Assembly: GCF_037080055.1 (NCBI RefSeq)
Contig: NZ_JBAOJI010000002.1
Coordinates: 496,001-560,000, forward strand
Direction: 5' to 3'
Length of the DNA stretch: 64,000 nt
Source: Halovenus sp037080055
GTDB taxonomy: Archaea; Halobacteriota; Halobacteria; Halobacteriales; Haloarculaceae
Part shown: positions 52,609 to 60,857 of the stretch, in pieces
Position numbering within the stretch: position 1 is the first letter of the stretch
How the letters are laid out: each line of letters starts with the position of its first letter
Made by a program: the position numbers and the translations under genes
The notes under the pieces: model-generated
What the model was told of the DNA's origin: nothing
The model's input: only the letters and a program-made list of their open reading frames with translations
The model's database searches: none

Positions 52609-53336
52609 TGCGTAACATCCTCCGCGGCTCGACTGCCGTCAGCCTCGTCCGCCAGTCACAGACTGCGAGACTGTACGCTCGTCTCCGGGAGGTGGTGTCT
52701 CGCCGTCTGGAGAGTCCGGACTCTGCTGACTCCACAGAACCGGAAGCAGCCGCATCTGCCCGTGCCGCCGAAACGACTCGTGAGGGAGGGACGGCTGGAG
52801 ACTCTTCTTCGCTGGTTGCTGGCTCGGTTCTGTTCGCCTTCGTCGGGCTCCTCGGAACGTGGATCGAAGCGTCGTGGCTCTACCGCTGGCTGACTGCGGA
52901 GCCAGATCCGGACGTGATCGTGATCGATCTCCGAGAAACGTGGACTGTCGGGCCAGTTCTGGCAGTGATCGACTGGTTCGTTACCCGGTTGGCGACAATC
53001 GGCGAGCACGCTTCGTCCGTCAGGCTAGCAGGCCAGGGCTCCCGTCTTCTCGCTGACCGGCCAGTCCAAGTGGCAAGCGCACTCCTCGGAGGTCTCGCCC
53101 TCGTGCTGGGCGGGCGAATCGCACTCAGCCCAACCACGTCAGCTCAGCTCGTCGTCTTCACTGCCCTGCTTGCAATCTGCGCCCTCGTCGGGAGTCGAAA
53201 CAGCCAGTCGTGGGCGGAACTCCGACAGACACGGCTCGTCAGACTGCTCGTTGCAGCCTTCGAGCCGCCCGAACCGCCGGACAGGCAGAGTAAATCCGAG
53301 GATGCCAACAGTGAGTCGGCTGACGACGAGCCCTGA
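52608..53336 (+). CDS. multispan membrane protein, unknown
   Basis: 242 residues. Charged N-terminal part (about 1-65), then spans LVAGSVLFAFVGLLGTWIEA, ALLGGLALVLGGRIAL, and LVVFTALLAICALVG, with an acidic tail. No family recognised. Start overlaps the stop of the repeat protein by one base (TAATG), so they are co-translated. Confidence 0.7.
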   Translation: MRNILRGSTAVSLVRQSQTARLYARLREVVSRRLESPDSADSTEPEAAASARAAETTREGGTAGDSSSLVAGSVLFAFVGLLGTWIEASWLYRWLTAEPDPDVIVIDLRETWTVGPVLAVIDWFVTRLATIGEHASSVRLAGQGSRLLADRPVQVASALLGGLALVLGGRIALSPTTSAQLVVFTALLAICALVGSRNSQSWAELRQTRLVRLLVAAFEPPEPPDRQSKSEDANSESADDEP

Positions 53337-53390
53337 ATAGCACCGCTGAAGTGCAACTCGTTTAAGTAACCTCGAATCAGACGGATAGCT

Positions 53391-54227
53391 GTGACTGAGA
53401 CGGACCTCGTCGTCGCGGTGCTGGCCGGTATCGTCCAGGGCATCGTCGAGTGGTTGCCCGTATCGAGTCAGGGGAATCTCTCGCTGTTTCTCTCCATCGC
53501 TGGCACTGATCCCGCCGTTGCGCTGCAATTAGCACTGTTTCTGCAACTCGGGACGACCGTCTCCGCCGCGACGTACTACCGCGAGGACATCGCGCTCGCC
53601 ACCCGATCGCTGCCCGGCTGGCGACCACAGCGGGCCTACGCCGAGGAGAATGCACTCGTCTCCTACATCGTCGTCGCCTGTCTGTTGACTGGAATCGTCG
53701 GGATTCCACTCTATATCTTCGCCGTTGACTTGGCCGGCCAACTTACCGGCGGCGTGTTCATCGCGGCTATCGGCGTTCTGTTGATCCTCACCGGCGTCGT
53801 CCAGATTGCCTCGGAATCGGTCTCGATGGGCGGGCGAGAGACGCCGACGCTGCTCGATTCGGTTCTCGTCGGCGCGGTGCAGGGACTGGCGATTCTCCCC
53901 GGTATCTCCCGCTCGGGGATGACTTCCAGTGCGCTACTCTTCCGGAGCTACGACCCGCCGGCGGCCTTTCGGCTGTCTTTCCTACTTTCGATTCCTGCGA
54001 GTATCGGTGCCGCGGCGCTGACCGTCACCAGTTCGGGCGGCCTGCCAGGTATCAGCCCGACGGCCGCACTCGTTGCACTCTCTGTCAGCGCCGTCGTCGG
54101 CTACCTGACTATCGATCTGCTCATGCGAGTCGTCGAGCGGATTCCCTTCTGGTTCGTCTGTTTCGGTCTCGGTGGACTCGCCGTCGTCGGCGGCGGCCTC
54201 GTCTCAGTTTTCGTTCAGCCAGCGTGA
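53391..54227 (+). CDS. uppP: undecaprenyl-diphosphatase UppP (BacA)
   Basis: 278 residues, GTG start. Polytopic (7-8 spans). Two signature motifs: GIVQGIVEWLPVSSQGNL (about 13-30; E...E/PSS type) and ILPGISRSGMTSSALLF (about 167-183; PGxSRS). It dephosphorylates polyprenyl pyrophosphate so the carrier can be reused after glycan transfer. Its place near glycan genes is consistent. Known as BacA when overproduced in bacteria. Confidence 0.92.
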   Translation: MTETDLVVAVLAGIVQGIVEWLPVSSQGNLSLFLSIAGTDPAVALQLALFLQLGTTVSAATYYREDIALATRSLPGWRPQRAYAEENALVSYIVVACLLTGIVGIPLYIFAVDLAGQLTGGVFIAAIGVLLILTGVVQIASESVSMGGRETPTLLDSVLVGAVQGLAILPGISRSGMTSSALLFRSYDPPAAFRLSFLLSIPASIGAAALTVTSSGGLPGISPTAALVALSVSAVVGYLTIDLLMRVVERIPFWFVCFGLGGLAVVGGGLVSVFVQPA

Positions 54228-54236
54228 CTCCTCCGC

Positions 54237-56435
54237 TCACTTCGGTGCGATCAACTCGATGGCGTGATCTGGCTCTGCCCCGAGCAGGTCGCCAATTTGG
54301 TCCGTACAGGAGGTGCCGCTGGCGATGACTCGGTCTGCGTCCATCTCTCGGAGTTGTGTTTCGAGATTCGAGCCGACATCCATCGCGAGGTCGTAGTACT
54401 GCTCCTTGTAGCCGAACGAGCCGGCCATCCCGCAGCACTCCACGTCGCTGGTCTCGATACCGTAGTCGCACTGGTCGAGCACCTGATGGGTGTACTCGGC
54501 CAGGCCCATCGTCCGCTGCTGGCAGTGTGAGTGATAGCCGACGGTCGTCTCGCCGTCGGCGGTGTTCAGCGCCGACGGATCAGCGCCATTCGCCAGTAGG
54601 CCGTAGACGAACTCCATGATCTCGTAGCTGTTCTCTGCCAGTGGCTCGGCGCGGTCCTCGCCGAGCAGGCGGTCGTAGTCACCGCGGAACATCGCAACAT
54701 CGCTGGGTTCGATGACGACAACATCGTAGCCTTCGTCGATGTACGGGCCGAGTTCCTCGGAGACGCCTTCAGCTTTCGAGCGTGCAGTGTCGATCATCCC
54801 CTGCGACAGCGGTGCGCGGCCAGATCCGGGAACTGGCGGGATGAGAACCTCGACGCCCAGCGCTTCCAGTGTTCGGACGGCGGCTTTCCCGCGGTCGAGC
54901 ATCATATAGTTGGTGTAGAGATCGGGGTAGAGGACGACTTTCCGGTCGGGATCGGCCGGTGGAATCGTCTCCCGATTCTCGAACCACTCGACCAGCGTCG
55001 TCCGCTGAAATTCCGGGAGGTCACGCCGCCGGTCGACGCCGGCGACTTCTTCGAGGACCCGAGAGACCGGCGCGGAGTTCGCTACCCAGTTCGAGAGGGG
55101 TGCGAACGTGCTGCCCATCTTCGCGAGCGTCTCGAAGTTGCCGAAGAGTCGCTTCTGCAGCCCAGGCCCGGACGTTTCTGTATCTGGCGTCAACCCGTCG
55201 ACGAGGAAGTCCATCGGCACATCCTCGTCGTCGTTGATCCGGTCGCGGACGACCGTGTTGATCCACGGGATGTCGATGTTTACGGGGCAGGCCTCGACAC
55301 ACCGCGAACAGCCGGTACAGAGGTCGTTGAACTCCGCCGCCGAGTCTTGCCCGTGGACGCCGGCTTCCCACCCCGTCGCGATGCCGCCGGAGTAGGTCTC
55401 CCCGCCGAAGGCGTGGCCGCCGACAGACTGGAAGTTCGCGCAGGTGTTCGAGCAGGCCGAACACCGGATGCAGTACAGCGTCTCCTTCAGATCCTCGTCC
55501 TCGCGCATCGCCATCCGGCCGTTGTCGATGAGCACGAGATGGAACTCTCGCTCCTCGCCGTCGCCAGCAATCGGCGATTCGGAATCGTCGAAATCGACGG
55601 TCGGCCCGTCGATGGGTGGGGTCAAAAGCGAGATGTAACTAGTGATATCCTGGCCCGTCCCGGAGCGACCGATCAGTTCGATGAATGGCTGGAGATCCTC
55701 CACGGTCGGAACGATCTTCTCAACGCCGGCGACTGCAATCTGGGTGTCCGGCACCGTCACCGTCTTGCGGGCGTTACCCTCACTCGTGACGAGCGCCATC
55801 GTCCCGGAGTCGGCGGTGATGAAATTCGCGCCGGTCATGCCCACGTCGGCGTCTTTGATCAGTTCGCCCAACTGCTCGCGGGCGAACATCGTCAGCTCCT
55901 CGGCGGTTTCGAGTTCCTCGTCGGGCTCGAAGTACTCGTTGAACAGCGTTGCAATCTCTGCCCGGGACTTGTGAATCGCCGGTGCGACGATGTGACTCGG
56001 CGCTTCCTCGGCGACCTGCAGGACCCACTCACCGAGGTCGGTCTCGACCACGTCGACGCCCTCGCGTTCGAGATGTTCGTTGACCTCGATCTCCTCGCTG
56101 GTCATCGACTTGCTTTTGACCAGTCGCTCTGCGTCCTGCTGGGCGCAGAGTTCTGCGATGTACTCGTTGGCGTCGGCGGCGTCTTCGGCGATGTAGACGG
56201 TTCCGCCGTTCGCTTCGATGGTCGCGGTGAGGTCGTCGATGAGTTCGGGCAGGCGCTCGATGGCGTCTTCCTTGATCGCCCGCGCCTCGTCTTTCAGCCC
56301 CTCGTAGTCTTCGAGTTTCGCGACGGATTCGTACCGTCCGGCGTTGAAGCCACGGGTGTTCGTTCCGACCGCTTCTCCCTCGGTCGCCATGATGTGCCGA
56401 ATGTGCTCGGCTTTGCTGTCACGTTGTGAGCTCAT
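54237..56435 (-). CDS. LutAB-type fusion, LUD/ferredoxin/CCG iron-sulfur protein
   Basis: 732 residues. N-terminal LUD domain (about 60-310, DVGMTGANFITADSGTMALV typical). Two 4Fe-4S motifs: CIRCSACSNTC and CTGCSRCVEACPV at about 330-395. The C-terminal half (about 475-730) has CCG-like domains; the first is degenerate (PGSGRAPLSQG), the second intact (ECCGMAGSFGYK with a preceding HSHCQQRT). So LutB (LUD + ferredoxin) is fused to a LutA-like CCG domain. With LutC next door, it oxidises L-lactate to pyruvate, passing electrons to the quinone pool. Confidence 0.85.
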   Translation of the reverse strand: MSSQRDSKAEHIRHIMATEGEAVGTNTRGFNAGRYESVAKLEDYEGLKDEARAIKEDAIERLPELIDDLTATIEANGGTVYIAEDAADANEYIAELCAQQDAERLVKSKSMTSEEIEVNEHLEREGVDVVETDLGEWVLQVAEEAPSHIVAPAIHKSRAEIATLFNEYFEPDEELETAEELTMFAREQLGELIKDADVGMTGANFITADSGTMALVTSEGNARKTVTVPDTQIAVAGVEKIVPTVEDLQPFIELIGRSGTGQDITSYISLLTPPIDGPTVDFDDSESPIAGDGEEREFHLVLIDNGRMAMREDEDLKETLYCIRCSACSNTCANFQSVGGHAFGGETYSGGIATGWEAGVHGQDSAAEFNDLCTGCSRCVEACPVNIDIPWINTVVRDRINDDEDVPMDFLVDGLTPDTETSGPGLQKRLFGNFETLAKMGSTFAPLSNWVANSAPVSRVLEEVAGVDRRRDLPEFQRTTLVEWFENRETIPPADPDRKVVLYPDLYTNYMMLDRGKAAVRTLEALGVEVLIPPVPGSGRAPLSQGMIDTARSKAEGVSEELGPYIDEGYDVVVIEPSDVAMFRGDYDRLLGEDRAEPLAENSYEIMEFVYGLLANGADPSALNTADGETTVGYHSHCQQRTMGLAEYTHQVLDQCDYGIETSDVECCGMAGSFGYKEQYYDLAMDVGSNLETQLREMDADRVIASGTSCTDQIGDLLGAEPDHAIELIAPK

Positions 56436-56950
56436 GAGATAATGATCAGTTCGACCGCTTTCGGCCCGTGTGCGCCCTGTACGAGTGCTCCCATGTCCGC
56501 GGTCGCCGACGGCCCAGTCGCGAGAATCGCGGAGCTACGGTCCTCACGAGCCCGCGCACCGATGTGCTCGAAGGCTGCGGTCATATCCGGGACGATATCC
56601 TCCTCGCGCAACACCGCGACGTGGAGGTCGTTGAACAGGCTGACTGGCTCGCTCCCCGCTTCGTCCGTCCGGAGGAGGATACTTCCGTACTCGGCAACCG
56701 CGAGTTCTGCGGCCGTGACGCCGGTCGTCGCTGCATCGAGATCCGCCGCAGTCGGTTCTATCGCGACGCTATCTGGGAGTTCGACACCCTCCCACGGCAG
56801 CGCGGTTCCGACTGCTGGTTGTTCGATGGCCTCCTCGATTGCCGCGGTGACCCCCGATGGCGATACTTCCGTGATCCCGACGTTGTACCGGCGTACCTCC
56901 GTCGCGAATCGGTCGTACGCCGACGTGGACTCTGGTGATTGCTGTGACAT
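56432..56950 (-). CDS. lutC: LutC-like LUD-domain protein
   Basis: 172 residues. LUD-domain pattern: TGVTAAELAVAEYGSILLRT, DMTAAFEHIGARAREDRSSA and an ILATGPSATADMGALVQGAH GPKAVELIII-type C-terminus. Start at 56950 (ATG) is preferred over one 42 bp upstream. Overlaps the following lutAB fusion by 4 bp (ATGA). Accessory subunit of the lactate oxidation complex. Confidence 0.85.
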   Translation of the reverse strand: MSQQSPESTSAYDRFATEVRRYNVGITEVSPSGVTAAIEEAIEQPAVGTALPWEGVELPDSVAIEPTAADLDAATTGVTAAELAVAEYGSILLRTDEAGSEPVSLFNDLHVAVLREEDIVPDMTAAFEHIGARAREDRSSAILATGPSATADMGALVQGAHGPKAVELIIIS

Positions 56951-57038
56951 GTGTCCTCGTTCCCCGTGCTCTACTGCTAGTTTGGCTGCCACGACCTTCT
57001 ATATTGTTCCGAATTCGGCGCCTACACCGTGCCGTCGA

Positions 57039-57677
57039 TCACCGCTGGTCTTTGAACGCCGGTGTTCCGAGGTCGTGCAGTTCCGTCGAAACCTCGCCGA
57101 CGCCGTCTTTCAGGTCCTCGTGGTAGCCTTCGAGTCGCTCGCGCAGTTCGTCGTGCTGGCGAGCGAGAATCTGCGTCGCCGACAGCGCAGCGTTGAACGA
57201 CTTCCCGGCATCGACGGCGACAATTGGCGCGCCCTGTGGCATTCCGATCACCGACTGCAGCGATTTCTCCTGTACTGGGACGCCGATGACTGGCAGCGGG
57301 TAGGCAATCGAGGCGGTCATGTTCGGCAGATCCGCGCTCTTGCCGCCCGCGCCGGCGATGATCACGTCGATCCCCCGGTCGGCGGCGGTCTCGGCGTAGG
57401 TGTACATCAACTCCGGCGTGCGATGTGCGGAGACGACGTAGGTCTCGAAGGTGTACTCCGAGTCCGGCGGATTCTCGTAATCAGTCTGTTCCTCGAAGCC
57501 CAGATCGGTCAGGCAGTCGTACGCCCCGGGCCGCCCCTCCTCAGAACCGGCCATCACGTCGAGATCCGAGTCCGAGCCCATGATGATCCCGATATCGGGC
57601 GTTTCTGCGGCCGGACGATCCGACTCCGCCTGCGATCCGAGGCGTTCCATCAGCGCGTCCAGTTTCTCCGTTCCCAT
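57039..57677 (-). CDS. purE: N5-carboxyaminoimidazole ribonucleotide mutase PurE
   Basis: 212 residues, longer than the usual 160-170 because of an N-terminal extension (about 28 residues) and a short insert near 45-60. Motifs: IGIIMGSDSDLDVM (about 29-42), YVVSAHRTPELMYTYAE with the catalytic His, IAGAGGKSADLPNMTAS, and GVPVQEKSLQSVIGMPQG. Converts N5-CAIR to CAIR in de novo purine synthesis. purK is not adjacent in this window. Confidence 0.93.
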   Translation of the reverse strand: MGTEKLDALMERLGSQAESDRPAAETPDIGIIMGSDSDLDVMAGSEEGRPGAYDCLTDLGFEEQTDYENPPDSEYTFETYVVSAHRTPELMYTYAETAADRGIDVIIAGAGGKSADLPNMTASIAYPLPVIGVPVQEKSLQSVIGMPQGAPIVAVDAGKSFNAALSATQILARQHDELRERLEGYHEDLKDGVGEVSTELHDLGTPAFKDQR

Positions 57678-57798
57678 ATCTCGCTCTCTGCGCGGCGGCC
57701 ACCTAATACTGCCGAACAGAAGGCGTCTACGTCCGTCGCTGAGAGTGACCTCTTTTTACTCTTGATGTTGGACAACAGGATAGAATTTATGTATGCGT

Positions 57799-57812
57799 AT
57801 GCGTATACGCAT
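57799..57812. promoter_or_regulatory. palindromic operator of vapBC
   Basis: ATGCGTATACGCAT is a perfect 14-bp palindrome, 4 bp before the vapB ATG. The preceding ATGCGTAT repeats its left arm. An AATTTATG TATA-like element lies about 30 bp before the ATG, so binding of the VapB-VapC complex here would block transcription. Confidence 0.65.
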
Positions 57813-57815
57813 GAT

Positions 57816-58043
57816 ATGGGTGATACTTCCATCCGAGTTTCAGACGAGGCAAAGCAGCGTCTCGATCTGTACAAGCGCGAGGGCGAAAGCTACGAAGATG
57901 TCATTATCCGACTCACAGAACGCGACAAGTGGGCCGGATTTGGCGTTCTCTCGGAGACGGATACTGACACGAGAGAGGCGATGGATACGGTTCGAGAAAA
58001 GATGCGAGGAAATGTGGAAGACGATATCGACGAACTGGAATAA
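57816..58043 (+). CDS. vapB: VapB-like antitoxin (ribbon-helix-helix-like)
   Basis: 75 residues. Short N-terminal DNA-binding motif TSIRVSDEAKQRLDLYKREG with SYEDVIIRLTER, followed by an acidic toxin-binding tail (NVEDDIDELE). DUF7557-like/VapB family of archaea. The stop TAA shares its last A with the following ATG (TAATG). A longer open frame upstream is not used because the family start is here. Confidence 0.82.
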   Translation: MGDTSIRVSDEAKQRLDLYKREGESYEDVIIRLTERDKWAGFGVLSETDTDTREAMDTVREKMRGNVEDDIDELE

Positions 58044-58447
58044 TGTTGGTTTTTGATAACAATCTCCTCAGCGATTATCTAGACGGGAAGGATACAGCCC
58101 GTCAGTTCCTCCACCAGTACGAGCAGACTGCGTGGGCAGTTCCGTCGATCGTTCTCTATGAGGCCTACATGGGGTGTGTTCACGGATATATCGAGAAGTC
58201 CCCACAGGAACTGCGACAGGCAGTTCTCACATCGATGGACGTTCTCGATGTCACCGAGCAGACAGCCAACGAAGCTGTTTCGTTACAGGAGGAACTGATG
58301 AGTCGTGGTGTCCCAGCAGACCATCCAGACGCCCTGATTGCCGCGTCCGCACGAGAACACGGTGGGACATTTGCGACCGCAGAAAAGCACTTCTGGAAAG
58401 ACGAGATCCAGCCGGTACTATCTGTTGCAGAGTACGATCCGTACTGA
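58043..58447 (+). CDS. vapC: VapC toxin, PIN-domain ribonuclease
   Basis: 134 residues. PIN acidic residues: LVFDNNLLSDYLDG (Asp5), YEAYMG (Glu), DHPDALIAASAREH (Asp) and FATAEKHFWKD. The motif starts with DNN in place of the common DTN/DSN. A RNase toxin that cleaves tRNA or rRNA; VapB neutralises it. Confidence 0.86.
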   Translation: MLVFDNNLLSDYLDGKDTARQFLHQYEQTAWAVPSIVLYEAYMGCVHGYIEKSPQELRQAVLTSMDVLDVTEQTANEAVSLQEELMSRGVPADHPDALIAASAREHGGTFATAEKHFWKDEIQPVLSVAEYDPY

Positions 58448-58535
58448 CACGTTGGGATCGTACTGTGAATCAACGAGTAGATTCCTTGATAGTCTCGTCG
58501 ATAAGTATTTTGTTTCGATCTCTCGAACTCTCACT

Positions 58536-59555
58536 GTGCTCGATATCGACGGCTCGGCCGGCGGCGGCCAGGTCCTCCGGTCGGCGCTCGCACTCGCTGT
58601 GATCGATGACCAGCCGATCCGTCTCTCCGGAATCCGTACCAATCGTCCCGATCCAGGACTCAAACCACAGCACCTCGCTGTCGTCGACACGCTCGCCGAC
58701 ATCTCGAACGCGAGCGTTGTCGGCGCAGCACAGGGCGGGAAAACCATCGAGTTCTCTCCCGGAGCGTTGGCTGGCGGCCACGTCACCACCGACATCGGGA
58801 CCGCGGGGAGCATTTCACTACTGTTCGATGCAGTGCTGGGGCTGGCTGTTGCGCTCGACGAACCGCTCGCGGTGACGGCCACCGGCGGGACCGAGGTCAA
58901 GTGGTCCCCGCCGCTGCTCGGCCACCAGCGGACGAAACACCCCTTCTACCGGCAATTCGGCCTGCATGCCGCCATCGACCGCCACCGAACCGGGTTCTAC
59001 CCCGCCGGCGGTGGCCGGGCGACGCTGCATCTCTCGCCGTCCTCGCTCACTTGCCTCTCACTCGCCGAGCGTGGTGCGCTCCGCGGCGCTCGGATCTACT
59101 CACTCGCCTCGACAGATCTCGCCGACAGCGAAGTCGCGCGTCGGCAGGCGGAGACGGCCCGCCAATCGCTCACCGAGCACGGCATCGACGTGTTCACGAC
59201 GGAAACGCGCTCTGCCGTCGCGGAATCGACTGGCTCCGCACTCGTGGTCGAACTCGAATACGACCACTCGCGGGTGAGTTTCGACGCCCTCGGTGAACGC
59301 GGACTGCTAGCCGAAGACGTGGCCGACGCAGCGGTCTCCGAGGCGATCGACTTCCACGATTCCTCGGCTGTCGTTGACCGCCATCTCGCCGACCAACTGC
59401 TGCTCTTTCTCGCACTCGCCGGCGGCGAGATGCAGATCCCCGAGATCACCGACCACGTCGACTCCCACCTGGCGCTGCTGGAGACGTTCGGATACGAACT
59501 GCAAGTCGATCGCGTGGGCGATGCTGTCAGGATCGCCGGCGACTCAGTCGAGTAA
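58536..59555 (+). CDS. rtcA: RNA 3'-terminal phosphate cyclase RtcA
   Basis: 339 residues. GSAGGGQVLRSALALA (about 6-21), PGLKPQH, GGTEVKWSPPLLGHQRTKHP (about 113-133), GGGRATLHLSP and VDRHLADQLLLFLALA, whose His is the AMP-attachment site. Start is GTG 58536 with a TATA-like AAGTATTTTG about 27-35 bp upstream. An upstream in-frame extension is rejected. Converts RNA 3'-phosphate to 2',3'-cyclic phosphate, the substrate of RtcB (which sits 53 kb away in this window). Confidence 0.93.
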   Translation: MLDIDGSAGGGQVLRSALALAVIDDQPIRLSGIRTNRPDPGLKPQHLAVVDTLADISNASVVGAAQGGKTIEFSPGALAGGHVTTDIGTAGSISLLFDAVLGLAVALDEPLAVTATGGTEVKWSPPLLGHQRTKHPFYRQFGLHAAIDRHRTGFYPAGGGRATLHLSPSSLTCLSLAERGALRGARIYSLASTDLADSEVARRQAETARQSLTEHGIDVFTTETRSAVAESTGSALVVELEYDHSRVSFDALGERGLLAEDVADAAVSEAIDFHDSSAVVDRHLADQLLLFLALAGGEMQIPEITDHVDSHLALLETFGYELQVDRVGDAVRIAGDSVE

Positions 59556-59750
59556 GCCGAGGTCCTCCGCGACCATGTCTTGTATCTGCTCGGCGATGTC
59601 CGGGTCGATGTGCGCGACATCCTCGCCATCATGCAACTGTTCGTTGTGCCGTTCGAGACTGTCGGCGACATCGTCGACCGGAATTCGGGTCGTCGTCTCA
59701 CATTCCGGGCAGATGATCGGCACGGTCGGTGTGTCCTCGCTGGTCGACAT
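59544..59750 (-). CDS. small zinc-binding protein
   Basis: 68 acidic residues with CPECETTTRIPVDDV (about 14-28), one CxxC, and RHNEQLHDGEDVAHID with His residues that could complete a zinc site. Convergent with rtcA, overlapping its 3' end by 12 bp. Haloarchaeal small zinc-finger type; function unknown. Confidence 0.68.
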   Translation of the reverse strand: MSTSEDTPTVPIICPECETTTRIPVDDVADSLERHNEQLHDGEDVAHIDPDIAEQIQDMVAEDLGLLD

Positions 59751-59825
59751 ACCCGGGCGTACGACGGCCCCCCTCTTTGCCGTTACGTCCGCCGGCGAGT
59801 ACTGGGGATCCGCCGTATCGATGAT

Positions 59826-60008
59826 TCAGGCGTGAAACTCTTCGAGTATTTCAAGCCCCTCCTGTGTCTGGATGAACTCGGAAACCGGCCCTGTCGACTG
59901 ACAATTCTCACAGGTAAACTCGTTGCCGGTCGGCGGAAGGTCTGCCGGACTGTACTCCAACTCTGTACCACAATCCGTACACTCCAGTGGAATCCAGCCG
60001 TCCTGCAT
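59826..60008 (-). CDS. small CxxC zinc-ribbon protein
   Basis: 60 residues from ATG 60008 (MQDGWIPLECTDCG). Two CxxC pairs (CTDC, CENC) about 22 residues apart form a zinc ribbon, followed by an acidic tail (LEILEEFHA). Small single-domain zinc ribbons like this are common in haloarchaea. Longer in-frame start (9 codons) is less likely. Confidence 0.68.
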   Translation of the reverse strand: MQDGWIPLECTDCGTELEYSPADLPPTGNEFTCENCQSTGPVSEFIQTQEGLEILEEFHA

Positions 60009-60119
60009 ACAGTCGTGTGTTACTCGAACGCACACTTAACTCTGGCTGGCAATCTCACCAGTTGGCATCGTTCAGTATATTCGCGTTGCAGTTGATCCGG
60101 GGCGGATTCTGGCGATCTT

Positions 60120-60497
60120 TCATTCGCCTTGTTCTTCAATCGGAATCCGATTCTCGGTAACCTCGTCGAACGAGTTATCCGAAGAAATGATCGGCTCTTC
60201 GTCGGCGTAGGCAATATGATATGCGTCGAATGCAGTCAGATCGTACTGGTCCATGTAATCCGCTGCTTGGAACAGTACTGTCTCATCCTCTGGAACCTCC
60301 GCAATCTCGAGTGCGTAGCTGAGTGCTTCCATCCGGTCGAACTCGAATCGGTCAGAAATCACTAACAATTCGAGTAGCGTCGCCCGCGAGGTGTAGATAT
60401 CCCCGTCGTTCTCACTGGCAATTGTCGCGGCACGTTCTTGCAGCCAGTCGTCGTCTTTGACCAGCGCAATAAAAAAGTCGGTATCAGCGTAGATCAT
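60120..60497 (-). CDS. PIN-domain toxin (VapC-like)
   Basis: 125 residues. IYADTDFFIALVKDDDW (Asp5), RATLLELLVISDRF with Glu, FDAYHIAYADEEPIISSDNSF with two Asp. PIN fold. The upstream AbrB-type antitoxin gene (60494-60751) overlaps by 4 bp, so this is a toxin-antitoxin pair different from the vapBC at 57816. Confidence 0.83.
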   Translation of the reverse strand: MIYADTDFFIALVKDDDWLQERAATIASENDGDIYTSRATLLELLVISDRFEFDRMEALSYALEIAEVPEDETVLFQAADYMDQYDLTAFDAYHIAYADEEPIISSDNSFDEVTENRIPIEEQGE

Positions 60498-60751
60498 TCA
60501 GAGTCGCTCCCGTCTCTGAGGGCGTTCTCGTGGGCACCCTCACGGGCTTCGCGCTTGATTTCGGCGATTGATTTCTCATCGAAGGCGTCACCGACAGCCT
60601 CGCGGAATCCTTCGATTGGGTCGTCTTTCAGGGGAATTAGTTCGACCCGATCATCGAGTTCGACAACACGGTATCGATCACCGTGCTTTTCTCGGATCTC
60701 ACTGGGTATCACGATCCGACCACGGTCGTCTGCCTCAGCTTTCTTACTCAT
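60494..60751 (-). CDS. AbrB/SpoVT-type antitoxin
   Basis: 85 residues. Swapped-hairpin motif ADDRGRIVIPSEIREKHGDR at about 7-26, then VVELDDRVELIPLKDDP. The acidic C-terminal half binds the PIN toxin. ATGA overlap (60494-60497) with the toxin gene. Autoregulation of the pair is expected. Confidence 0.85.
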   Translation of the reverse strand: MSKKAEADDRGRIVIPSEIREKHGDRYRVVELDDRVELIPLKDDPIEGFREAVGDAFDEKSIAEIKREAREGAHENALRDGSDSE

Positions 60752-60857
60752 CGTTTGTATTTAGTGTGGGATAGCACATGTATCTTCCCACAAAATACGT
60801 TCCTCCTCCCCAGGTTTCTGACTAGACCGGCAGCGCAGGCAGCGGGATGGAGTCCTT

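Noticed and set aside
55347..56429. 360-codon plus-strand ORF across the LutAB gene
   Set aside because: It is the antisense shadow of a high-GC gene with intact iron-sulfur motifs; Asp/Val/Arg-rich composition without a domain.
56442..58043. 533-codon plus-strand ORF reaching into vapB
   Set aside because: Only the last 75 codons match a real family. The upstream part runs antisense through lutC and purE.
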